A stretch of DNA of 11,150 nucleotides from DATDRS01 sp035291605 (GTDB taxonomy: Bacteria > Chloroflexota > Anaerolineae > Anaerolineales > UBA6663). This document shows, in pieces, positions 5,886-11,150 of this stretch; within the stretch, counting starts at the first letter, position 1, and every line of letters starts with the position of its first letter. Below the pieces are notes generated by a model. The model had not been told where the DNA came from, searched no databases, and was given only the letters and a program-made list of their open reading frames with translations. Location of the stretch: NCBI GenBank assembly GCA_035291605.1, contig DATDRS010000382.1, positions 1-11,150 on the forward strand, in the 5' to 3' direction. Both the position numbers and the translations under genes were made by a program.

Positions 5886-7934
5886 CTAACTCCCCACTCT
5901 AACGCCTGCCGCCACGACCACCCGCCGCCGCTCCTCGGCGTCGGGCCAGGCGGCCACGAGCGTGCCCAGGATGAACACCAGTCCGCCCACCCAAATCCAG
6001 TTCACCAGCGGGTTCACGTACAGCTTGAACGTCGCGCCGTTCGAGGCGATCGGCTCCCAGTCCACGAGCAAAACGTACAAGTCGTCCTCAATCGAGCTGC
6101 GCACGCCGGGGATGGTCATCGGCTGGCTGCTGGCGAAATAGAAGTCGCGGCGCGGGTGGAGTTGCGTGATGAGCCTGGCATCGCGATACACGCTCACCGT
6201 CGCGCGGGCGACCTGCCGGTCGTCGTCGGTGACGAACTCGTCCAGCCCGTCGTAGGTCATCACGTAGCGGCCGAGCGTCAGCTGCTCGCCCAGGCGCAGG
6301 CGGCCCTGCGTCTCCTGCTGGAAGAAGTTGGTGCCGACCACGCCAATCGTCATCAGCACCACGCCGAGGTGGATGATGTAACCGCCGTAGCGGCGGCGGT
6401 TGCGCGCCATGAGCGTGAAGAGCGCCGTGAAGGCGTTCTCCTGACTCGTCTTCATCCGGGCGCGCGTCCCGCGCCCGAACTCGATGAGCGTGGTCAGCGC
6501 GACGAAGGCCGAGATGCCGAACCCGAGCAGCGCGCCCCAACTGCGCATGCCTGTCGCCGCCAGCGCGACGACGAGGACGACGGCGGCGGCGAACGGGACG
6601 AGCATCATCCGCCCCAACTGCCGCGCCGAGGCCTTGCGCCACGCCACGAGCGGCGCAACGCCCATGAGCAGGACGAGCGCGGCGAATTGCGGGCCGGCCA
6701 CGCGGTTGTAGAACGGCGGCCCGACGCTGATCTTCTGCCCGGTCGCCAGCTCGGAAATCATCGGGAACACCGTGCCCCAGAAGACCGAGGCCGCGATCCC
6801 CATGAACAGCAGGTTATTGAGCAGGAAAGCCGACTCGCGCGAGAGCAGGCTGTCCAGTTGGCTCTCGCTCCGCAGGTGATCCCACTCACGGAACAACAGG
6901 GTGAGTGAGGCGATGAAGGTGAGGCCGATGAAGGTAAAGAACGCCGGGCCGATGGCGCTCTGGGCAAAGGCGTGCACCGACGAAAGGACGCCCGAGCGGG
7001 TGAGGAAGGTCCCGAAGATGACGAGCGCGTAGGTGAGGATGATCAAGACCATGTTCCACTTCTTGAGCATCCCGCGCTTTTCCTGGATCATGACCGAGTG
7101 CAGGAAAGCCGTGCTGGTGAGCCAGGGCATGAAGGCCGCGTTCTCTACCGGGTCCCAGCCCCAGTAACCGCCCCACCCCAGCACGTCGTACGCCCAGCGC
7201 CCGCCGAGGATGAGGCCCAGCGAGAGGAACAGCCAGCCGACCAGCGTCCAGCGGCGCGTGGTGCGGATCCACGCGTCGTCGGCGCGGCGCGTGATGAGCG
7301 CCGCCATCGCAAACGCGTACGGGATGGCGAAGCTCACGAAGCCCAGGTAGAGCATCGGCGGGTGGATGATCATGCCTGGGTGGCGGAGCAGCGGGTTCAA
7401 CCCCTGGCCGTCCGGCGGGATGTATTGCACCGTGCCCGCCGGTTGCAGCATCGCGATGACGTTCTCGCCGCTGGGCAGCTGCCAGATGCGCGCGAACGGG
7501 TTCTCTACGAACACCACCAGGCCGAGGAAAAAGCCGAGTGTGATCATCGTCACCGCGATGACATACGGCATAAGCACGCGGTCACGGTCCCACTTGCGGA
7601 GCATGGCCAGGCCCGCAAACGAGGCCATGAGCCAGCCCCAGAAGAGCAGGCTGCCCGCCTGCCCACCCCACAACGCCGTGACTTTCAGGTAGGTCGGCAT
7701 GGCGCGGCTGGAGACGTTCGCCACGTACTCGATTTCGTACTGCTCGGTGACGAGCAGATAGATCAGGCACAGACTGGCCAGGGTAATGAGCGGCCAGGTG
7801 AGCAGCGCGGCGTTGTGCGCGCTGGCCAGCCACGCGGGTCGGCGGCGGCGCACGCTGAGGACCGCCATCACCGTCGCGTAGGCCGAGCTGGCGAGGGCGA
7901 CAAGAAGAGAGAAATAGCCGAGGTTAGCGATCAT
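5886..7934 (-). CDS. ccmF: CcmF, cytochrome c heme lyase core subunit
   Basis: Large polytopic membrane protein of the heme-handling family which, with CcmH (and CcmI elsewhere), attaches heme from holo-CcmE to apocytochrome c. 682 residues, close to the usual 640-680. The WWD domain lies at about 254-265 (WGGYWGWDPVEN). Histidines matching the four E. coli CcmF heme-related residues are H191 (HPPMLYLGF), H279 (FLHSV), H321 (LSSVHAF) and H522 (GGYIIHLGV). Conserved LWGGQAGSLLFWGW at 88-101 and LTRSGVL at 311-317 support the call, and many hydrophobic helices run end to end. The region 540-640 is the large external domain before the last helix (646-662). ATG 7934 starts 1 nt after the ccmE stop (7936), so translation is coupled; upstream extension to 8021 would read out of frame through ccmE. 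The Shine-Dalgarno is weak, in keeping with coupling. Confidence 0.97.
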   Translation of the reverse strand: MIANLGYFSLLVALASSAYATVMAVLSVRRRRPAWLASAHNAALLTWPLITLASLCLIYLLVTEQYEIEYVANVSSRAMPTYLKVTALWGGQAGSLLFWGWLMASFAGLAMLRKWDRDRVLMPYVIAVTMITLGFFLGLVVFVENPFARIWQLPSGENVIAMLQPAGTVQYIPPDGQGLNPLLRHPGMIIHPPMLYLGFVSFAIPYAFAMAALITRRADDAWIRTTRRWTLVGWLFLSLGLILGGRWAYDVLGWGGYWGWDPVENAAFMPWLTSTAFLHSVMIQEKRGMLKKWNMVLIILTYALVIFGTFLTRSGVLSSVHAFAQSAIGPAFFTFIGLTFIASLTLLFREWDHLRSESQLDSLLSRESAFLLNNLLFMGIAASVFWGTVFPMISELATGQKISVGPPFYNRVAGPQFAALVLLMGVAPLVAWRKASARQLGRMMLVPFAAAVVLVVALAATGMRSWGALLGFGISAFVALTTLIEFGRGTRARMKTSQENAFTALFTLMARNRRRYGGYIIHLGVVLMTIGVVGTNFFQQETQGRLRLGEQLTLGRYVMTYDGLDEFVTDDDRQVARATVSVYRDARLITQLHPRRDFYFASSQPMTIPGVRSSIEDDLYVLLVDWEPIASNGATFKLYVNPLVNWIWVGGLVFILGTLVAAWPDAEERRRVVVAAGVRVGS

Positions 7935-7935
7935 A

Positions 7936-8466
7936 TCAGTTGCCCTGGGCCTGCGCCGGGACCTGCTCCTCGTACCGCGTGGGGCACTTGAGCAAAAGCT
8001 CGTCGGCGTAGAACACCCCATCTTCGCCGATCTTGCCGGTCACAATCGCCTGCGCTTCGTCCTTCAACAGGTCCGGCGTCGGGCCGACGTACACGACTTT
8101 GATGCGGCCCGCGTCCGGGTCGGCCGCCGCGTCGTGCAGCGCCTCGGCCAGTCCGCCGGCGGCTTCAATGTCCTGCGCGTCGTTCGAGACGTTCGCCATC
8201 ACGAACGAGACGGTGAGCGTGCTCGAGTCGAACGCGATGGTATCGCCCAGCACCGCGCCCGAGGCCCGCAGGTTCTTGCCGACGAGGCTGCTGCCTTTGG
8301 CCTGGATCTCGTCCACGGTGTAAAAATACTGCGCCGTGCTCTGCAGCGTCGTCGCAATCAGGTAGATGATCGCGCCCACGATCAGCAGGCCGCCGATCAG
8401 GAACTTGGCCCGGCCGCCGCTTCTGGCGACCGGCGCGACATGGGGAGTGGCAACTGATTGACTCAT
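7936..8466 (-). CDS. ccmE: CcmE heme chaperone, Cys-type (CXXXY)
   Basis: Membrane-anchored OB-fold protein that carries heme from CcmABCD to CcmF at the outer face. 176 residues; membrane helix at about 21-40, then the OB domain (YFYTVDEIQAKG, NLRASGAVLGDTI, IKVVYVGPTPDLLKDEAQAIVTGKI, FYADELLLK). The heme-binding motif is C161-P-T-R-Y165: Cys replaces the His of the classical HXXXY motif. Cys-type CcmE proteins are known from Desulfovibrio and archaea, so this is a recognised variant and should still bind heme covalently. An insertion at about 99-119 (DIEAAGGLAEALHDAAADPD) lengthens the OB domain. The start is well supported: AAGGAGA lies 9 nt before ATG 8466. The gene follows a 106-nt gap with a hairpin and is followed by ccmF after 1 nt. 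Confidence 0.95.
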   Translation of the reverse strand: MSQSVATPHVAPVARSGGRAKFLIGGLLIVGAIIYLIATTLQSTAQYFYTVDEIQAKGSSLVGKNLRASGAVLGDTIAFDSSTLTVSFVMANVSNDAQDIEAAGGLAEALHDAAADPDAGRIKVVYVGPTPDLLKDEAQAIVTGKIGEDGVFYADELLLKCPTRYEEQVPAQAQGN

Positions 8467-8495
8467 GAGTAAACGTCTCCTTAAGCATGCAGCTC

Positions 8496-8532
8496 AGAAA
8501 CCGGGTTGCTCCCTTCGGGAAACCAGGTTTCT
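8496..8532. repeat. Inverted repeat in the ccmE leader
   Basis: AGAAACCGGGTT (8496-8507) and AACCAGGTTTCT (8521-8532) pair with one mismatch; between them TCCC and GGGA add an inner stem around TTC. The hairpin lies 30 nt upstream of the ccmE start, between the zinc-ribbon gene and ccmE. There is no T-run on either strand, so it is not a clear terminator; it may be a palindromic repeat element that also affects the transcript. Confidence 0.75.
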
Positions 8533-8572
8533 CCGATTATCTCATCCGTGGATAAATGACAGATGAGCAGCG

Positions 8573-9598
8573 CTACGGCCTCACCTGCGCCCCGCAGTTC
8601 CGGCAGAACTGATCCCCCGCCAGAACCTCGTGACCGCACTGCGTGCAGAAGCGCGCCGGGGCGCTGGCCACCGGCCTCCGTTCGGGCCCGCCCTCGGGCG
8701 AGCCTGGGGGCGCGTGAGCGAACAGTTGCGCCCTGCCCGCGCGGGTTCGATGTTTTCGGGTGTGGGCCTTGCCCTTCGCGCGCGGCGTCGCACGGGCTTC
8801 GGCCTGCCTTGTGTACCAATAATAAACGCCTCCGCCGACGAGCAGCGCCCCGCCGACGATTCCAATCACCAACGCGGGTGTGGCTGAAGATGTCGCCGGT
8901 TGCGCGGCAACGGCAGGCCCGCCCTCGGGCGAGCCCGGTGGCGCGGGGGCCGGAGCAGATTCATTGCCGCCTATCGCTTCGGCGGAGAGACGTGAGTCAG
9001 CCTTGGTGTAACTCACTTTCAACGTTAGCGCCTGCCCCGCTTTTAGCGCGCCGAGCGATCCCGCGTAGTAGTTCAGGCCAAAGTCGGCCAGGCCGCTCGA
9101 CGTGAGGGACGGCGTGAACGTCATCCCGCTTGCGCCCACCGGCTGCTGCACCCGGACGGCCGCGGCCTCCACTGGATAATCGGAGACCCACTCAAACGCA
9201 TAGTCGCGCGCGCTCGCGTTGAAAGCCAGAGTCGGGTCGTAATATTCCACGTGGAAGCCCGGATAGTCGGTTGCTAATGTAACGGCGAGGCGGTCACCCG
9301 CCGGCGTCGTCGTGAAGGGGGCGGTCAGTAGAGCGCCCCCGGCGTCTTTCATTGCCACGGCGTGCGGCGCCCCGGTCGTCGTCGGGATGTGGATGGTGAC
9401 AGTGGCCGGGAGCGGCACTTCGGGTTTTAATACGCCGTCAATGATGACCAGCACCGAGGGCTTATCATATTCCGGCCACAACTCGACTCTGAGCGAAGAT
9501 AACTCGATGCTGTCCTGCGCTTGCACAGGTGCGGCGCTGAGTAATAATGAGGCGAACAGGCACAGTGTGCAAGCAGAGTGGAGAATGCTTGATGACAT
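8573..9598 (-). CDS. Secreted/membrane protein: beta-rich outer domain, one membrane helix, C-terminal zinc ribbon
   Basis: 341 residues, not recognised as a named family; first gene of the Ccm operon. Signal peptide at 1-27 (ends PVQAQ), then a beta-rich outer domain at about 30-200. Its late part (GALKAGQALTLKVSYTK) recalls the beta region of the di-heme cytochrome lipoprotein in the same operon, so the two may be related. A Pro-rich linker (APAPAPPGSPEGGP), a membrane helix (about 241-261) and a very basic cytoplasmic stretch (268-290, RAKGKAHTRKHRTRAGR) follow, then a second copy of APPGSPEGGP and a zinc ribbon: C318, C321, C332, C335 (FCTQCG, FCRNCG). Both linkers come from a 30-bp repeat. 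No good Shine-Dalgarno is seen before ATG 9598, so initiation may be leaderless or weak. The layout (outer binding domain, inner zinc ribbon) suggests a scaffold or sensor role, which is inference. Confidence 0.82.
   Translation of the reverse strand: MSSSILHSACTLCLFASLLLSAAPVQAQDSIELSSLRVELWPEYDKPSVLVIIDGVLKPEVPLPATVTIHIPTTTGAPHAVAMKDAGGALLTAPFTTTPAGDRLAVTLATDYPGFHVEYYDPTLAFNASARDYAFEWVSDYPVEAAAVRVQQPVGASGMTFTPSLTSSGLADFGLNYYAGSLGALKAGQALTLKVSYTKADSRLSAEAIGGNESAPAPAPPGSPEGGPAVAAQPATSSATPALVIGIVGGALLVGGGVYYWYTRQAEARATPRAKGKAHTRKHRTRAGRAQLFAHAPPGSPEGGPERRPVASAPARFCTQCGHEVLAGDQFCRNCGAQVRP
8685..8714 (-). repeat. 30-bp in-frame GC-rich repeat, copy 2
   Basis: Second copy of the element also at 5391-5420 and 8916-8945. 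It encodes APPGSPEGGP between the basic cytoplasmic segment and the zinc ribbon of the 341-residue protein. Two positions differ from each other copy. Confidence 0.8.
8916..8945 (-). repeat. 30-bp in-frame GC-rich repeat, copy 3
   Basis: Third copy, in the same gene as copy 2 and in the same frame, encoding APPGSPEGGP in the linker between the outer beta domain and the membrane helix. It shares the palindromic core CGCCCTCGGGCG with the other copies. Confidence 0.8.
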
Positions 9599-9607
9599 AA
9601 ACTAATG

Positions 9608-9619
9608 ACCCGAATGGGT
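9608..9619. promoter_or_regulatory. Small palindrome next to the operon's first start codon
   Basis: ACCC-GAAT-GGGT is a perfect inverted repeat with a 4-nt spacer, 10 nt upstream of the minus-strand ATG at 9598. Its right half runs on as GGGTAGT, the same heptamer as in the palindrome at 9745-9762, so the two could be related operator sites. This is inference from sequence symmetry only. Confidence 0.35.
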
Positions 9620-9685
9620 AGTGACGACCTCGCCGCCATTTTAGACGCAGAACGTGGGTATATTTAGTGACAGTCATCCTCAGGT

Positions 9686-9713
9686 ATTCTGACAGAAATC
9701 ATCGGAAAGTCAA
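9686..9713 (-). promoter_or_regulatory. Candidate sigma-70-type promoter for the Ccm operon
   Basis: On the minus strand TTGACT (9713-9708) is followed after 16 nt by CAGAAT (9691-9686), matching five of six and four of six consensus bases. Transcription would start about 80 nt before ATG 9598. The -10 is poor, so this is only a candidate. Confidence 0.3.
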
Positions 9714-9744
9714 TTTCGACTTCCTAAACCCTAATCACCCATCC

Positions 9745-9762
9745 ACTATCCGATAGGGTAGT
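9745..9762. promoter_or_regulatory. Operator-like palindrome
   Basis: ACTATCC-GATA-GGGTAGT forms an 18-bp interrupted palindrome with one mismatch (a G-T pair if in RNA). It lies between the candidate divergent promoters and just upstream of a TATAAT on the plus strand, a reasonable position for a transcription factor site. It shares GGGTAGT with 9616-9622. Confidence 0.4.
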
Positions 9763-9781
9763 CGGCAGCCTCACCCCCATG

Positions 9782-9787
9782 TATAAT
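9782..9787 (+). promoter_or_regulatory. Candidate -10 box for the multiheme cytochrome gene
   Basis: An exact TATAAT, but no recognisable -35 sits 16-18 nt upstream. If used, the mRNA leader would be about 140 nt and include the palindromes at 9813-9824 and 9855-9879. A second weak candidate is CATAAT at 9903-9908, closer to the gene but also without a good -35. Confidence 0.28.
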
Positions 9788-9812
9788 CAACTTTGCACCG
9801 AAGGGGGGTTTC

Positions 9813-9824
9813 TGCAAATTTGCA
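9813..9824. promoter_or_regulatory. Perfect 12-bp palindrome
   Basis: TGCAAATTTGCA is perfectly self-complementary; it overlaps a second palindrome, GCAATTGC (9822-9829), and a related TTTGCA lies at 9792-9797. Such AT-centred dyads are typical of regulator binding sites, but no specific regulator can be named. Confidence 0.35.
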
Positions 9825-9854
9825 ATTGCTCTAGTCTTCACAACAAGAAGAAGC

Positions 9855-9879
9855 AGAGACATTCGGGCGGAACGTCTCT
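9855..9879. repeat. Inverted repeat in the cytochrome gene leader
   Basis: AGAGAC (9855-9860) pairs with GTCTCT (9874-9879), and TTC (9862-9864) with GAA (9870-9872), giving a 9-bp stem with one mismatch around GGGCG. It resembles the GTAGAGACG...CGTCTCTAC class of dispersed repeats seen in cyanobacteria and Chloroflexota (from memory). It could form a hairpin in the 5' leader if transcription starts near 9795. Confidence 0.5.
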
Positions 9880-9920
9880 ACCCATCCAATTCATCTTGAC
9901 CCCATAATACTCTGGTTTTC

Positions 9921-9928
9921 AAAGGAGG
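9921..9928 (+). promoter_or_regulatory. Strong ribosome binding site of the multiheme cytochrome gene
   Basis: AAAGGAGG is a near-perfect Shine-Dalgarno, 7 nt before ATG 9936. It fixes the start and suggests high expression; most Ccm operon genes have weaker sites. Confidence 0.85.
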
Positions 9929-9935
9929 ATTGTCT

Positions 9936-11150
9936 ATGCTACGCAAAATGTTGCTCCCCGGGATCATCATACTCGTCGTGGTGATCCTCGCCGCGTGCGC
10001 TGGGGCGCAAGGCCCGGCGGGCCTGGCCGGCCCGGCGGGTCCAGCCGGCCCAATCGGCCCTCAGGGGCCGGCGGGCGCCAAAGGTGATACCGGCCCGGCC
10101 GGCCCGTCTGGCGCCGAGTATGTTGGATCAGCCAAATGCGGCGAATGCCATACGGCCACTTATGAGACCTTCGTGAAGTCCGGCCACCCCTGGAAATTGA
10201 GCAAAGTAGTAGATGGCAAACCGCCGCAGTACCCCTTCACCGATGTCCCCAACCCGCCCGAAGGGTGGACCTGGAACGACGTCTCCTACATTATCGGCGG
10301 CTACAACTGGAAGGCCCGCTTCGTTGACAACAACGGGTACATCATCACCGACAAGCCGGGCGCGACCGTCAGCGATACCGCCTATCTCAACCAGTATAAC
10401 TTCGCGAACCCAATCGTAGGCACGCAGGCTGGCTGGGCGAAGTACAACTCCGGTGTGCCCCAGCTCAAGTACGACTGCGGTCCCTGCCACACCACCGGTT
10501 ACCGGCCCGATGGACACCAGGATGGCATGGAAGGCATCGTGGGCCAGTGGGCCGAGCCGGGCATCCAGTGCGAGGCTTGCCATGGGCCGGGCAGCCTGCA
10601 TGCCGCCAGTCCGTATGGCATTGAGATGAAGGTGGATCGCGACCCCGAGTTGTGCGGCAAATGCCACCGCCGAGGCGACGTGACGCAGGTCAATGCCAAG
10701 GGCGGCTTCATCGAGCACCACGAGCAGTATGAGGAGCTGTACCAGAGCAAGCACGTCACCCTCGACTGCGTGCTCTGCCACGACCCGCACAAGGGAGTGG
10801 TGCAGCTGCGCAAAGCGGGTGAGCCGACCACGCGCACCCAGTGCGCCAACTGCCACTACAAGCAGGCTCAGTACCAGAAGAATCCCAAGCACGAGGGTTT
10901 CGTGGACTGCGTGGACTGTCATATGCCGCGCATCGTCAAGACGGCCGTGGGCGATCCCGCCAAATTCACTGGCGACATCCGCGCGCACCTGATGGCGATT
11001 GATCCCACGCAGGTCGGCCAGTTCAGCGAGGACGGCCTCACGGCCAAGTCGCAGATCGCGTTGGACTTCGCCTGCAAACAGTGCCACACCCCCGGCGGCG
11101 CCGCCGAGAAGCCGGACGACGCGCTGATCCAGATGGCGACAGGCTATCAC
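9936..11150 (+). CDS. Multiheme cytochrome c lipoprotein with collagen-like stalk (3' end beyond window)
   Basis: 405 codons are visible with no stop at the right edge. The signal peptide ends in the lipobox LAAC, so C21 is the likely lipidated residue. Residues 23-61 are 13 perfect Gly-X-Y triplets rich in GPA/GPI/GPQ, as in collagen-like stalks. The cytochrome part follows directly: CXXCH sites start at C68, C181, C212, C240, C278, C303, C325 and C380, eight in the visible part. GGYNWKARFVDNNGY (121-135) and the heme spacing resemble cytochrome c554-like multiheme proteins; the exact family is uncertain. Many non-motif histidines (H84, H194, H222, H261, H262, H273, H285, H319, H351, H405) could be distal ligands. 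It should sit outside the membrane, lipid-anchored, as an electron carrier or oxidoreductase, and it depends on the divergent Ccm operon. A role in extracellular or cell-surface electron transfer is inference. Confidence 0.92.
   Translation, partial: MLRKMLLPGIIILVVVILAACAGAQGPAGLAGPAGPAGPIGPQGPAGAKGDTGPAGPSGAEYVGSAKCGECHTATYETFVKSGHPWKLSKVVDGKPPQYPFTDVPNPPEGWTWNDVSYIIGGYNWKARFVDNNGYIITDKPGATVSDTAYLNQYNFANPIVGTQAGWAKYNSGVPQLKYDCGPCHTTGYRPDGHQDGMEGIVGQWAEPGIQCEACHGPGSLHAASPYGIEMKVDRDPELCGKCHRRGDVTQVNAKGGFIEHHEQYEELYQSKHVTLDCVLCHDPHKGVVQLRKAGEPTTRTQCANCHYKQAQYQKNPKHEGFVDCVDCHMPRIVKTAVGDPAKFTGDIRAHLMAIDPTQVGQFSEDGLTAKSQIALDFACKQCHTPGGAAEKPDDALIQMATGYH
10002..10118 (+). other. Collagen-like Gly-X-Y segment
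   Basis: 13 consecutive triplets with glycine in every first position and Pro or Ala in most X and Y positions, plus one GAKGDT charged pair, a sequence type known to stabilise bacterial collagen-like triple helices. It lies between the lipid anchor and the first heme site, where a stalk would be. Codons GGC, CCG and GCG dominate, making the DNA locally repetitive. Confidence 0.9.

Larger units (their letters stand above)
9599..9935. other. Divergent intergenic region between the Ccm operon and the multiheme cytochrome gene
   Basis: 337 nt with no credible gene and visibly more AT-rich than the flanking coding DNA. It must hold the promoters of both divergent units. It contains several palindromes (9608-9619, 9745-9762, 9813-9824, 9855-9879) and weak promoter-like sequences, listed separately. 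No tRNA, terminator or riboswitch was recognised. Confidence 0.8.

Noticed and set aside
5616..6908. 430-codon plus-strand open frame opposite ccmH/ccmF
   Set aside because: Its translation is rich in His, Arg, Glu and Gln with no domain, typical of the reverse frame of a GC-rich membrane protein gene; ccmF is certain on the other strand.
7935..8021. Upstream extension of ccmF to 8021
   Set aside because: It overlaps the end of ccmE, which holds the conserved CXXXY heme motif, and reads Arg/Ser-rich sequence; MIANLGYF is the normal CcmF N-terminus.
8496..8532. Hairpin before ccmE as an intrinsic terminator
   Set aside because: No U-run follows on the minus strand, and ccmE has its own strong ribosome binding site within the same operon direction.
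10128..11150. Long open frame on the minus strand opposite the multiheme cytochrome (340 codons)
   Set aside because: It is exactly antisense to a gene with eight CXXCH motifs, a lipobox and a strong Shine-Dalgarno. It has no recognisable domain and is explained by GC-rich codon bias.

Overview
The window looks like a piece of a GC-rich bacterial chromosome, most likely from a Chloroflexota (Anaerolineae-like) lineage. This is inferred from the style of the Ccm proteins (a CcmH variant with extra cysteines, a Cys-type CcmE), the zinc-ribbon membrane proteins and the short repeats at gene junctions. No 16S or other phylogenetic marker is present, so the assignment is tentative.

Minus strand, 9598 down to 1: one tightly packed operon for System I (Ccm) cytochrome c maturation. 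In transcription order it holds: a secreted/membrane zinc-ribbon protein (9598-8573); ccmE (8466-7936); ccmF (7934-5886); ccmH (5836-5306); ccmG (5209-4640); a CcmI-like membrane zinc-ribbon protein (4626-4036); a di-heme c-type cytochrome lipoprotein with a C-terminal membrane anchor (4039-2120); ccmA (2129-1425); ccmB (about 1447-662); and ccmC (656 to the window edge, 3' end missing). CcmA, CcmB and CcmC make the heme-handling ABC complex. CcmE is the heme chaperone, CcmF carries the heme lyase core, and CcmG and CcmH handle the apocytochrome thiols. A classical CcmI with TPRs is not seen, and ccmD is not seen in the window. Several genes overlap or almost touch (ATGA at 4036-4039, 10 nt at 2120-2129, 1 nt between ccmE and ccmF).

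The junctions that are not tight hold short repeats or inverted repeats of different kinds: ccmE leader, ccmF/ccmH, ccmG/ccmH and ccmA/ccmB. In addition, a 30-bp GC-rich element occurs three times inside coding sequence, in the same frame, at domain linkers.

9599-9935 is a divergent intergenic region with palindromes and weak promoter candidates.

Plus strand, 9936 to the right edge: the start of a multiheme cytochrome c lipoprotein (405 codons visible, no stop). After its lipobox it has 13 uninterrupted collagen-like Gly-X-Y triplets, then eight CXXCH heme sites. It is an obvious client for the neighbouring maturation operon. The collagen-like stalk on a lipid-anchored multiheme cytochrome is the most unusual thing here. 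The next most unusual are the two non-standard operon members that seem to share a CcmI-like cytoplasmic helical module.
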